The position numbers were made by a program, and so were the translations under genes. The notes beneath the pieces were generated by a model. The model was given only the letters and a program-made list of their open reading frames with translations. It had not been told where the DNA came from and searched no databases. DNA of 10,133 nt from Bacteroidales bacterium (GTDB lineage: Bacteria > Bacteroidota > Bacteroidia > Bacteroidales > UBA932): contig JAILAO010000023.1 in NCBI GenBank assembly GCA_024681565.1, positions 1 through 10,133 of the forward strand, given 5' to 3'. Below, piece after piece: positions 1 to 7,174 of this stretch. Each line of letters starts with the position of its first letter. Positions within the stretch are counted from its first letter, which is position 1.

Positions 1-395
1 TAGTCCCCGCCGTCGCGCACGAGCGCATGGAGTTTCGGGCCGCAGGCCGCATAGTCGGGATGGGCGTCCATCCAGGCGACGAGCGGCTCCAGCCAACCCG
101 GCCCGACCTCGATGTCCGAGTTGAGCAACACGAGATAGCCGGGGGCGTCCGGTCCGGCGAGCAATTGCGCGAAAGCGCGGTTGTACCCGCCCGTGAAGCC
201 GAAATTCTCCTCCAGCAGGAGGGTCCGGACCTCCGGGAAACGCTCCGCGAGCAGTTCGCGGGAACCGTCGGTGCTCGCATTGTCCGCCACCACCACGGCG
301 GCGTCCAGCCCGCGCACGCTTTCCAGCAGCGGCGGGAGGAAACGTTCCAGGTAGTCCCGGGTATTCCAATTGAGGATGACGACGGCGGTACGCAT
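1..395 (-). CDS. Family 2 glycosyltransferase, N-terminal part (cut by window start)
   Basis: The visible 131 codons are the N-terminal half of a GT-A fold, family 2 glycosyltransferase, which moves a sugar from a nucleotide-sugar donor to a glycan or lipid acceptor at the cytoplasmic face of the membrane. The protein opens with MRTAVVILNWN, the usual first beta strand. It carries ADNASTDG (residues 37-44), the nucleotide-binding segment, then ENFGFTGGYNRA (63-74), and LNSDIE (91-96) in the place of the metal-binding DXD-type motif. This arrangement is typical of rhamnosyltransferase-like GT2 enzymes of O-antigen or exopolysaccharide synthesis, but donor and acceptor cannot be told. The ATG at 393-395 lies 5 bases after the stop of the isomerase-like gene, so it is probably co-translated as the last visible gene of the operon. 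The C-terminal half lies outside the window. Confidence 0.9.
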   Translation of the reverse strand, partial: MRTAVVILNWNTRDYLERFLPPLLESVRGLDAAVVVADNASTDGSRELLAERFPEVRTLLLEENFGFTGGYNRAFAQLLAGPDAPGYLVLLNSDIEVGPGWLEPLVAWMDAHPDYAACGPKLHALVRDGGD

Positions 396-400
396 GGGGC

Positions 401-1651
401 TTACAGTTTACCGGGGATGAGGATATGGTGGTTGCCGACCGGGGTCCGCAGGAAATACTCCGCGGCGCCGGGCGCTTCGACGATGACCTGCGTCCGGCAG
501 AGGCGGTCGTCATAGGTATTGGCGGTCAGCCGCGCTTCGCGGCGGAACATCCGACGGCCGTCGGGCGACAGCTTGAAGACCGTCACCGGCCCTTCCGGCA
601 GTTCGCCGTGGATGGCGACGCCGATGCCGGACTCGAAATGCGTGTCGTAGCAATAGTCCCGCACCAGGCTCAGCGGCACGGTGCAATGCGCGAACAGCAG
701 CCGGTCCCCCTCGATCCGGGACAGGTTGACCTGGAAAGAGGCCCGTCCGGTGCGCGCCTGCGCCACGGCCATCGAAAGCATCGCGGGGATGTCCCCCTCG
801 CAGGTGGCCGTGATTCCCTCGGCATTGAGGATGGCCAGTGCAAGGCAGCCGGTGTTGTGCAGCGCGGTCAGCAGGTCGAAACAGCGCAGCGTCAGGCCGT
901 CCAGCCGGTAGCGGCCGACCAGGCGCTTGAGCGCGCCGTAAATGTCCATTGCTCCGTCCCAGTCCCCGCGGTCGATCTTGTTCCCGTAGCGGGGCCGGTT
1001 CAGGGGCTTGAGTGCGGGGGCTGTAAGCGGACCGCCCTGGCGGGCCTCCGCGACGAGCTCCTCAATGGGGATATCGACCAGCTCCGCGCCGAGATTCTCC
1101 CGGACGAGGACTTGATCCACCCCGCTGGAAATCAGCCAGTCCGAGGGTTTCCCGATAACTCCGTAACGTTTCCCGGCCAGGATGCGCCCGAAGGTTTCCG
1201 GACCTACCGGCTCCGTCAGGTCCGCGGCCGGGGCGGGGGAGGTGGCGTCCGCCTCCGATTCCGCAAAAGCCCGGATCCGGCCGGCGATCCGCTCGGCGCT
1301 GCCGTGGAGGATTTCCCCGGCATAGCCGTGCTGGCGGAGCCAGGAGAGGATCTCCATCGAGGCCGCCAGCGAATTGCTCTGGCCGCTGGTCAGCAGCAGG
1401 ATGTCCTTCGGGGTGGAAAGATGCGGGAGGATTTGTCCGACGCGTTCGAGGAAAAATCCTTCCGTGCCGCCGGTCCGTACATAGATCAGTTCCAGTTCTT
1501 CTTGTCCGAAACCCGCCAGGTCCTCGCCCCGGGCGTCGAAAGGACAGCCGAGTGCAGCCTCGATGCTTTGGATAAACGGCTCCTGACGGGCGTCAGGAGC
1601 CATCTCTCCGTGCAGTCCGGAGGTTAGCGTATAAAGGACCGGCTGGCGCAT
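401..1651 (-). CDS. L-fucose/L-arabinose isomerase-like protein
   Basis: This 416-residue protein resembles the L-fucose isomerase-related family (COG2407 type). Members interconvert aldoses and ketoses with a divalent metal, but many have unknown substrates. The C-terminal half has the family-like pieces: TLRCFDLLT (254-262), NTGCLALAILNAEGI (266-280), CEGDIPAML (284-292, with E285 a likely metal ligand), LLFAHCTVPL (318-327, H322), and a terminal GNHHILIPG (406-414, His ligand candidate). The N-terminal half is a more divergent Rossmann-like region with LLLTSGQSNSLAASMEIL around 85-102. It is shorter than classical FucI (about 590 residues), so it is not that enzyme in the strict sense. I chose the ATG at 1651 because the frame upstream overlaps the slyD-like tail and only reads its repeats out of frame. 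The start lies 4 bases after that gene's stop. The substrate is not known; position before a glycosyltransferase suggests sugar metabolism, which is inference. Confidence 0.72.
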   Translation of the reverse strand: MRQPVLYTLTSGLHGEMAPDARQEPFIQSIEAALGCPFDARGEDLAGFGQEELELIYVRTGGTEGFFLERVGQILPHLSTPKDILLLTSGQSNSLAASMEILSWLRQHGYAGEILHGSAERIAGRIRAFAESEADATSPAPAADLTEPVGPETFGRILAGKRYGVIGKPSDWLISSGVDQVLVRENLGAELVDIPIEELVAEARQGGPLTAPALKPLNRPRYGNKIDRGDWDGAMDIYGALKRLVGRYRLDGLTLRCFDLLTALHNTGCLALAILNAEGITATCEGDIPAMLSMAVAQARTGRASFQVNLSRIEGDRLLFAHCTVPLSLVRDYCYDTHFESGIGVAIHGELPEGPVTVFKLSPDGRRMFRREARLTANTYDDRLCRTQVIVEAPGAAEYFLRTPVGNHHILIPGKL

Positions 1652-1655
1652 CGGA

Positions 1656-2324
1656 TCAGTCTTTGTGGCAGCATTCGCCGTCGCCGTGGTGGCCCTTGCC
1701 TTTCCCGCAGCACTCACCGTCGCCGTGATGGTGGCCTTCGCCGTGGCAGCACTCGCCGTCGCCGTGGTGGCCCTTGCCTTTCCCGCAGCACTCTCCGTCG
1801 CCATGGCCTTCGCCGTGGCAGCACTTGTGCTCCTCGGGGGGGAGGTATTCGCCGTGCAGGCCCTCGGTCAACTCCTTGTCGCTGGCGCCGCGCACGCTCT
1901 CCACCTTGCCGGTGAAATGCAGGGTCTTGCCGGCCATCGGATGGTTGAAATCCATCGTGACGGCCATCTCCGTGACCTCGGCCACGGTCCCCTGGACCAC
2001 CTGTCCGGCCTGGTTGAGCATCGGAATGGTGCGGCCGACGACGAGCAGGTCCTCGCGGACTTTGCCGTCGATGGCGAACGCCGTCTTGGGGAGGTCGATC
2101 TTGTAGCTCGGGTCATAGGTGCCGTAGCCCTCCTCGGGACTCAGGACGAAGTCGAAACCGTCTCCGGGTTCCTTGCCCTCGAGCGCCGCCTCAAACTTCG
2201 GCAGCAGCATGCCGGTGCCGTGGATGTACTCCAGGGGCTGTCCGGGGGCGGACTGGTCCGCGATCTTGCCTTCCACTTCCAGTGCGTAGCTCACGGCCAC
2301 GACTTTTTTGTTCTCTACTTTCAT
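1656..2324 (-). CDS. slyD: SlyD-type FKBP peptidyl-prolyl cis-trans isomerase with Cys/His-rich tail
   Basis: A 222-residue cytoplasmic FKBP-type prolyl isomerase and chaperone. The FKBP core shows YALEVEGKIADQS (13-25), PLEYIHGTGMLLPKFEAALEG (30-50) and LSPEEGYG (61-68). An insert-in-flap domain follows (about 72-128), then the returning core strand DFNHPMAGKTLHF (125-137). This order is the SlyD layout. Residues 166-222 form a low-complexity tail with five CC pairs (10 Cys), 12 His and four GDGECC units. In known SlyD proteins such tails bind nickel and other metals and deliver nickel to hydrogenase; no nickel enzyme is visible here. The tail is encoded by a DNA tandem repeat, listed separately. 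The ATG at 2324 follows the pmbA-like stop by 33 bases, the largest gap in the operon. The catalytic core is intact. The SlyD subtype call is firm; the role of the tail is inferred from the family. Confidence 0.93.
   Translation of the reverse strand: MKVENKKVVAVSYALEVEGKIADQSAPGQPLEYIHGTGMLLPKFEAALEGKEPGDGFDFVLSPEEGYGTYDPSYKIDLPKTAFAIDGKVREDLLVVGRTIPMLNQAGQVVQGTVAEVTEMAVTMDFNHPMAGKTLHFTGKVESVRGASDKELTEGLHGEYLPPEEHKCCHGEGHGDGECCGKGKGHHGDGECCHGEGHHHGDGECCGKGKGHHGDGECCHKD
1669..1818 (-). repeat. Tandem repeat coding the metal-binding SlyD tail
   Basis: Two direct copies, 78 bp (1669-1746) and 72 bp (1747-1818), each made of two related half-units of about 33-39 bp. The second copy lacks 6 bp, which removes two codons but keeps the frame. 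Each half-unit codes one GDGECC plus a His- or Lys-rich linker. The copies differ by only a few bases besides the gap, which points to recent slippage or duplication inside the gene. Confidence 0.9.
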
Positions 2325-2357
2325 CTGTCTTATTCTTAATGTGATTGATAATCAGGT

Positions 2358-3692
2358 TTATCCGCTGAAGTCCACTTCACTGAACGCCAGTGTCGGGACC
2401 AGCTTGGTCTGGCACGGCCGGGCGTCGTCGCCCGCGAACAGCAGCCGCGACCACAGTTTCAGGAAATTGCCCGTCATCAGCATTCCGCTGACCGGGCGCA
2501 CGATGCGGCCCTGCTCGAAGAGATAGCCTTCGATCCCGTAGGAGAAATCTCCCGTCACGGGATTGCTGTTGCCGCCGTTGAAATCGGTCACCAGGATGCC
2601 GCTTCCGCATTCCCGCAGGATCGCCTCGCAGTTCAGTCCCGCACGGGGCCAGGGGAGCACCTTCGGACGCGTCGCGTCCTCGATGGTCGGTGCCAGCTGC
2701 ATCTTGTTGGCCATATAGGTATTGATGAAATACTCCTTCACCACGCCCCGCTCGATGACTGGGGCTTCGACGGTCGCGACGCCCTCGGAGTCGAAATACT
2801 TCGAGCAGGTCTGCCCCGGGGTGCGGGGCACATCCAGGATGGTGAGCCCGTCGGGGAACAGCCGCTTGCCGACGCTGTCCATCAGGAACGAACTGTTCTG
2901 TTGGATGGCGTATCCGCTCAGGGCGCGGAGCAGGGGAGAAACGACCTTGGAGGCCATCTCGGCATCGATTACCGCGGTATAGCGGCCACTCTCCACCGGT
3001 GCCGAACCGATCTGTCCCACGGCCCGCTCCAGGGCCCGCCGGCCGCAGGCAGGCGCATCCAGGGCCCGGTGGTCCGACGAAGCGTCCCACCAGTATCCGC
3101 TGTACTTCTCGCCCCCGCTTTCGACGGTAATCTCCACCCCATAGTCGAACGAGGTCTCACTGTGCCGGCAGCACACGCCGTTCGTATCCATCACCACCGT
3201 CTCATAGATCGAGTCGCTGTATTCTCCCTCCTCGGAAACGATCTTATATTCCGGAGGCGTAGCGACGGGAAAAGCGGATGCTTCCAGGGCGATCCGCTGC
3301 CGCTCGGCGGGAGTGACGCCGCCGCGCTCCGGATCCACGAGCCCGAGCTCGTTCCCCGTCAGCGCATCCCGGCAGCACCGCGCCGGATCCGGCAGATCCC
3401 GGCAGGGGTCCTCCGCAATCACACGCGTCGCCTCCACCGCCTTGACGATAAACGCCTCCAGTGCCTCCGGCTCCAGTTTGTTGGTCGAATAACTGCCGAA
3501 CCTCCCGTCCACGAAAAGCGCCAGGCTCAGCGAACGGTCCGCACAATGCGTCACCCGGTCCACCTCGCCGTCCAGTGTCGCCACCAGGTCCTCCTCGCTC
3601 TTGCTGAGGGTCGCCCGGGCCTTCTGGGCCCCGCAGCGGCGCGCCGTCTCCAGCGCTTCCCGGACAAAATTCAATTCCTTGTCAGTGATCAT
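2358..3692 (-). CDS. pmbA: TldE/PmbA-like subunit of the TldD-TldE protease
   Basis: A 444-residue member of the TldD/PmbA (peptidase family U62) superfamily, of the TldE/PmbA type. In E. coli, TldD and TldE form a heteromer that proteolyses unfolded peptides, matures microcin B17 and is linked to turnover of the CcdA antitoxin. TldE is the partner that lacks the zinc-binding HExxxH helix, and none is seen here. Supporting segments are LDGEVDRVTHC (40-50), the middle beta-barrel region, the IQQNSSFLMDSVGKRLFP stretch, and a C-terminal block FNGGNSNPVTGDFSYGIEG (371-389) followed by RPVSGMLMTGNFLKLW, which is strongly TldE-like. Its ATG follows the TldD stop by one base, and a purine-rich GGAGGAGAG inside the end of tldD may serve as ribosome binding site. 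Length is normal and no damage is seen. Confidence 0.94.
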   Translation of the reverse strand: MITDKELNFVREALETARRCGAQKARATLSKSEEDLVATLDGEVDRVTHCADRSLSLALFVDGRFGSYSTNKLEPEALEAFIVKAVEATRVIAEDPCRDLPDPARCCRDALTGNELGLVDPERGGVTPAERQRIALEASAFPVATPPEYKIVSEEGEYSDSIYETVVMDTNGVCCRHSETSFDYGVEITVESGGEKYSGYWWDASSDHRALDAPACGRRALERAVGQIGSAPVESGRYTAVIDAEMASKVVSPLLRALSGYAIQQNSSFLMDSVGKRLFPDGLTILDVPRTPGQTCSKYFDSEGVATVEAPVIERGVVKEYFINTYMANKMQLAPTIEDATRPKVLPWPRAGLNCEAILRECGSGILVTDFNGGNSNPVTGDFSYGIEGYLFEQGRIVRPVSGMLMTGNFLKLWSRLLFAGDDARPCQTKLVPTLAFSEVDFSG

Positions 3693-3693
3693 C

Positions 3694-5127
3694 TTACTCT
3701 CCTCCCACCGTTAATTTCCCGATCAGGACCGAAGGAATACCGCAGGACACGGCCACGCTCTGCTCCTTGCCGCAGGTCCAGGTCCCCTCATCGACCTTGA
3801 GGTCGCCGGCGACCGCCCGGATATCGGCAAGCGCCTCCGGCCCGTTGCCGATGATGTTGATGTCCTTGACCGGCATCGTGAGGCGGCCGTCCTCGATCAG
3901 GAAACCGCTCTTGACGAAGAAGGTGAAATCCCCCTCGCCGATCTTGACCTGCCCGTTGGCGAACTGGTCCACATAGATGCCCTTGCGGACGGACGCGATC
4001 AGGTCTTCCTTCGTTCCGTCCGGGCCGCTTTCCATATAGGTCGCCCGCATGCGCGGGATCGGATTGTAGCGGAACGACTCCCGCCGCCCGTTGCCCGTCG
4101 GGGCGACGCCGTAGTAGGCGGCGCTGATCCGGTCGTGCAGGTAGGAGGTCAGGATACCGTCCGTCACCATATAGGTCTTCTGTCCCGGCACGCCCTCGTC
4201 ATCGACGTTGCAGGCGCCCCGGCTGGCGGGCAGCGTCCCGTCGTCGAGGATGTTGATCCCCGGACGGCAGATGCGCCGGCCCATCTTTTCGCAGAAAACG
4301 GACTGCCCCTTGCGGTTGAAATCCGCCTCGAAGGCATGCCCCATCGCCTCGTGCAGCAGGATGCCGGAGGCCCCGGCGCCCATCACGACGCTCATCTGGC
4401 CGCCCTTGGGGCGTTTCGCCTCGAAACGGGCGTCCATCCCCTCCACGGCGCGGCTCACAAGGTCCTCGAGGACCTCGTCGGAAATCATCTCCGCGCCCAT
4501 CCGCAGACTGCGCGACACGCTGTTGTTCTCGGTCCGGTCGCCCTGGCGGAAGATGACCTGCACCGACAGGCTGCCCAGCGGGCGGTGGTCGGAAGTCAAC
4601 TCGCCGAGCGAATTGTACATCATCACGTTGCTGACCGAGTAGGAAAGCGTTGCGATGACCTTGAGCACGCGGCTGTCGCGGGCGCGGATCCCCGCGTCGA
4701 TGCGCTGCAGGAACGCGACGAATCCGGCCGTCTCCGCCTGCTCCCAGGACCGGAGTTCCGGATAGAAATCTACCCCTGCGGCATCGCTCTTTATCGCGGT
4801 GCCGCGGCTCCGGCCGGACGGCTGTCCGCCGTGCGGGGAGGCGGCAGCAGCGATGCTCCCGGCGGCGCGGGCGGCGGATCTGAGCGAAGCGAAATCGGTC
4901 GTCTCCGCATAGGCGTACCCCGTCTTCTCGCCCTTCAGCACCCGGATCCCGCAGCCGAAATCCACATGATAGCCCCCGGACCCGACCTCGCCGTCCCGCA
5001 GCAGCAGGCTGCGGTAGGCCGTGTCCTCGAAATACAGGTCACACCAGTCTCCGCCCGCTTTCAGCCCCTCGGCCACCAGCGCGCGCAATTGCTCCTCGGA
5101 CACGCCGAAACGCTCACAATTATTCAT
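3694..5127 (-). CDS. tldD: TldD-like zinc metalloprotease subunit
   Basis: A 477-residue TldD, the catalytic half of the TldD-TldE protease, acting in the cytoplasm on small or unfolded peptides. The zinc site is visible as HEAMGHAFEAD (259-269), an HExxxH motif with H259, E260 and H264. A cysteine at 452, in TCGKEQSVAV near the C-terminus, sits where the further metal ligand lies in the family. GAGASGILL before the helix and the NGxxRRESFRYNPIPRMRATYME segment are also family-like. I chose the ATG at 5127: the frame could begin four codons earlier at a TTG, but the ATG overlaps the end of the zeta-like gene as ATGAATAA, an 8-base overlap that suggests translational coupling. The tldE partner follows after one base, so both subunits are probably made in step. 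Residues 94-111 are a low-complexity Ala/Gly/Ser-rich stretch, likely a loop. Confidence 0.95.
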   Translation of the reverse strand: MNNCERFGVSEEQLRALVAEGLKAGGDWCDLYFEDTAYRSLLLRDGEVGSGGYHVDFGCGIRVLKGEKTGYAYAETTDFASLRSAARAAGSIAAAASPHGGQPSGRSRGTAIKSDAAGVDFYPELRSWEQAETAGFVAFLQRIDAGIRARDSRVLKVIATLSYSVSNVMMYNSLGELTSDHRPLGSLSVQVIFRQGDRTENNSVSRSLRMGAEMISDEVLEDLVSRAVEGMDARFEAKRPKGGQMSVVMGAGASGILLHEAMGHAFEADFNRKGQSVFCEKMGRRICRPGINILDDGTLPASRGACNVDDEGVPGQKTYMVTDGILTSYLHDRISAAYYGVAPTGNGRRESFRYNPIPRMRATYMESGPDGTKEDLIASVRKGIYVDQFANGQVKIGEGDFTFFVKSGFLIEDGRLTMPVKDINIIGNGPEALADIRAVAGDLKVDEGTWTCGKEQSVAVSCGIPSVLIGKLTVGGE

Positions 5128-5698
5128 CGGAATGTGCAATGCTCCAGATCAAACTATATTTCTCGTTGTCTTTGATATACAACATATCCTTCGACCCTTC
5201 CGCCACGACTGTGAACGGCGACTTGGAATTGTCCGCCAGGATCCATTTGTCGATGACCGGCACATAGGAATCGAAGAAATACTGCAGCCCCATCACATAG
5301 CGTCGCCGGATCACCTGGTCCGGGATGTTGTGCCCGCCGGCCGCCACCCGCTCATGCACCCGCTGGATGGCCAGTTCGGGCGAATTCAGCCAGAAGTACA
5401 GCACCGTGACCTCGTAGCCGATGGCCTGCGCCTCCTGCACGATACGCAGCAGCGAACGCGTGGCCAGGGTCGTCTCGATGCCGAAATCCTCCCGCCGTTC
5501 CAGCAGATAATTGATCTTGACGACCATGTAGCGGCTGGCGGTGATGGAGGCGGCCCCCGGGTCGAAAGGCGAGAGGCTCTTCGCGAACTCGTCGGAGTTC
5601 ACGAACTGCCTGCAATTCAACAAATCCGGCAAGAGGGTATATGATGCCGTGGTCTTGCCGGATCCGTTGCAGCCTGATATGATATAGAGGCGGGGCAA
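5120..5698 (-). CDS. Zeta-toxin-like P-loop kinase, stand-alone
   Basis: A 192-residue P-loop protein of the zeta toxin/AAA_33 kind. Characterised zeta toxins phosphorylate UDP-N-acetylglucosamine and block wall precursor supply; whether this one does is unknown. The Walker A is GCNGSGKTT (9-17). VNSDEF (33-38) matches the substrate-side Asp segment, FGIETTLA (72-79, E75) the second acidic motif, and HNIPDQVIRRRY (123-134) the Arg cluster over the phosphates. Such short, chromosomal zeta-like proteins are often found without a partner. No epsilon/PezA-like antitoxin lies beside it. The start is a TTG at 5698, because the codon before the preceding one is an in-frame TAG and the next ATG (residue 58) would remove the Walker A. 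It starts 3 bases after the PepD stop and overlaps tldD by 8 bases. A kinase with a metabolic or repair role is the main alternative to a toxin. Confidence 0.85.
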   Translation of the reverse strand: MPRLYIISGCNGSGKTTASYTLLPDLLNCRQFVNSDEFAKSLSPFDPGAASITASRYMVVKINYLLERREDFGIETTLATRSLLRIVQEAQAIGYEVTVLYFWLNSPELAIQRVHERVAAGGHNIPDQVIRRRYVMGLQYFFDSYVPVIDKWILADNSKSPFTVVAEGSKDMLYIKDNEKYSLIWSIAHSDE

Positions 5699-5701
5699 AT
5701 G

Positions 5702-7156
5702 CTATTTCTCGGGGATGTTCTCCAGGATGGCCTTCAGCAGGTCCCAGGTCCGCTGGACGGACGGGATGTGGCAGCGTTCATCCGGGGAGTGCGGATACAG
5801 GATGGTGGGTCCGATGGACACCATCTCCCAGTTGGGATACTTGGCGCCGAGCAGGGCGCATTCCAGTCCGCCGTGGGTCGCGAGGACGTTCATCGGATCA
5901 CCGTACATCTTGACGTGCAGGTCGTTGATGAGCTTGTTGATCGGCGTGTCCGGTTTCGGCGTCCAGCCCGGGTAGCCGCCGAAGAACTTGATCTTGGCGC
6001 CGGCGAACTCGAAGATGTAGCGCACGCGGAGGGCAAGATCGTTCTTGGAGGTGTTGAGGGCGCTGCGCAGCAGGGAAGCGACCTTGATGTGACCGCGCTC
6101 GCAGCGTACGACGGCGAGGTTGATGGAAGTCTCGGTCAGGCCCTGCATCGTCTGGCTCATGCGGATCACGTTGGACGGGCAGACGGCGATGGCCTTGCAG
6201 GCATTCAGGATGACCTTGTCCTCGATGTAGCGGGCGGGCTTGCGGACCCGGTCGATGCTCACCTGCATGCCCGGATCGCTCTCGCGGTAGCGCTCTTTCG
6301 CCACCTTGAAGATCTCGTTGGCGTAGCGCACGGCCTTGACTTCCTGGCCCTTGGGCACGGCGAAGACGGCTTCTGCCTCGAACGGGATGGCGTTGCGCAG
6401 GCTGCCGCCGGTGAAGCCGGCGACCTTGGCCCCGTATTTCTCGAGCAGCGGGATGAGGGCGCGGACCATCACCTTGTTGGCGTTGGCGCGATAGAGGGAG
6501 ATGTCCATGCCGGAGTGACCGCCGGACAGGCCCTTGATGTCGATCTTGAAGGCCACATAGCCGGCCGGCATCGGGAGGCTCTTGTACTTGAAGTCCGCGA
6601 TGGCGTCCAGACCGCCTGCGCAGCCGATGCAGAGTTCCTTCTCGTCCTCGGAGTCGGTTTTGAGGAGGATGTCCCCGTGCAGGATGCCCGTCTTGAGGGC
6701 ATCGGCGCCGGTCATGCCGGTCTCCTCATCGTAGGTGACGAGCACCTCGATGGGGCCGTGCTTGACGCTCTTGTCCTCCGCCACGGCCATGGCGAGGGCG
6801 ACACCCATGCCGTTGTCGGCACCGAGCGTGGTGCCCTTGGCCTTGACCCATTCGCCGTCCACGACGGTTTCGATGGGGTCCTTGAGGAAATCATGCACGG
6901 TCTCCGCGGTCTTCTGCGGGACCATGTCCATGTGGCCCTGGAGGATCACGCCCTTGCGGTTCTCATAGCCCGGCGTGGCGGGAACGCGCATGATGACGTT
7001 TCCGGTCTCGTCGGCGAAAGCCTCGACTTTGTGCTCCCTGGCCCAGTCGAGCAGGTGCTTGCGCACGATCTCCTCGTGCTTGGACGGACGCGGGCAACGG
7101 GTAAGTCCGTAGAAATTGTTCCAGACAACTGCTGGTTGAAGGTCTTTGATGGTCAT
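5702..7156 (-). CDS. pepD: Aminoacyl-histidine dipeptidase (PepD-like, peptidase M20C)
   Basis: A 484-residue M20C metallopeptidase, the PepD/Xaa-His dipeptidase family, which cleaves unbranched dipeptides such as L-carnosine-type Xaa-His in the cytoplasm and so recycles peptides. The di-metal site is complete: GHMDMVP (74-80, H75 and the catalytic-site D77), GADNGMG (112-118, D114 bridging), DEETGMTGA (143-151, E144/E145), LKTDSEDE (165-172, D168) and the late YPHSPDERCHIPSV (454-467, H456). The lid domain is seen around GHSGMDI in the middle of the protein. Length equals the family norm. The ATG at 7156 lies 18 bases after the acyltransferase stop. The stop is TAG, in the same frame as the TTG start of the zeta-like gene, so readthrough would fuse the two proteins. 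Confidence 0.95.
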   Translation of the reverse strand: MTIKDLQPAVVWNNFYGLTRCPRPSKHEEIVRKHLLDWAREHKVEAFADETGNVIMRVPATPGYENRKGVILQGHMDMVPQKTAETVHDFLKDPIETVVDGEWVKAKGTTLGADNGMGVALAMAVAEDKSVKHGPIEVLVTYDEETGMTGADALKTGILHGDILLKTDSEDEKELCIGCAGGLDAIADFKYKSLPMPAGYVAFKIDIKGLSGGHSGMDISLYRANANKVMVRALIPLLEKYGAKVAGFTGGSLRNAIPFEAEAVFAVPKGQEVKAVRYANEIFKVAKERYRESDPGMQVSIDRVRKPARYIEDKVILNACKAIAVCPSNVIRMSQTMQGLTETSINLAVVRCERGHIKVASLLRSALNTSKNDLALRVRYIFEFAGAKIKFFGGYPGWTPKPDTPINKLINDLHVKMYGDPMNVLATHGGLECALLGAKYPNWEMVSIGPTILYPHSPDERCHIPSVQRTWDLLKAILENIPEK

Positions 7157-7174
7157 ATCGTAAAATGTTTAGTG

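Noticed and set aside
1652..1804. N-terminal extension of the isomerase-like protein to an ATG at 1804
   Set aside because: It would read the slyD tail repeat out of frame as Ala/Thr-rich sequence; the ATG at 1651 starts a normal N-terminus 4 bases after the slyD stop.
425..2339. Plus-strand frames of 400 and 224 codons opposite the isomerase-like and slyD genes, the latter Ala/Val-rich and membrane-like
   Set aside because: They are antisense shadows; the hydrophobic repeats are only the complement of the Cys/His/Gly tail codons.
2901..5175. Plus-strand frames of 299 and 346 codons opposite pmbA and tldD
   Set aside because: They lie wholly antisense to genes with intact family motifs and show no recognisable content of their own.
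5120..5698. A complete epsilon/zeta or PezAT toxin-antitoxin pair
   Set aside because: The kinase is clear, but no small antitoxin frame lies on either side; both neighbours are peptidase genes.
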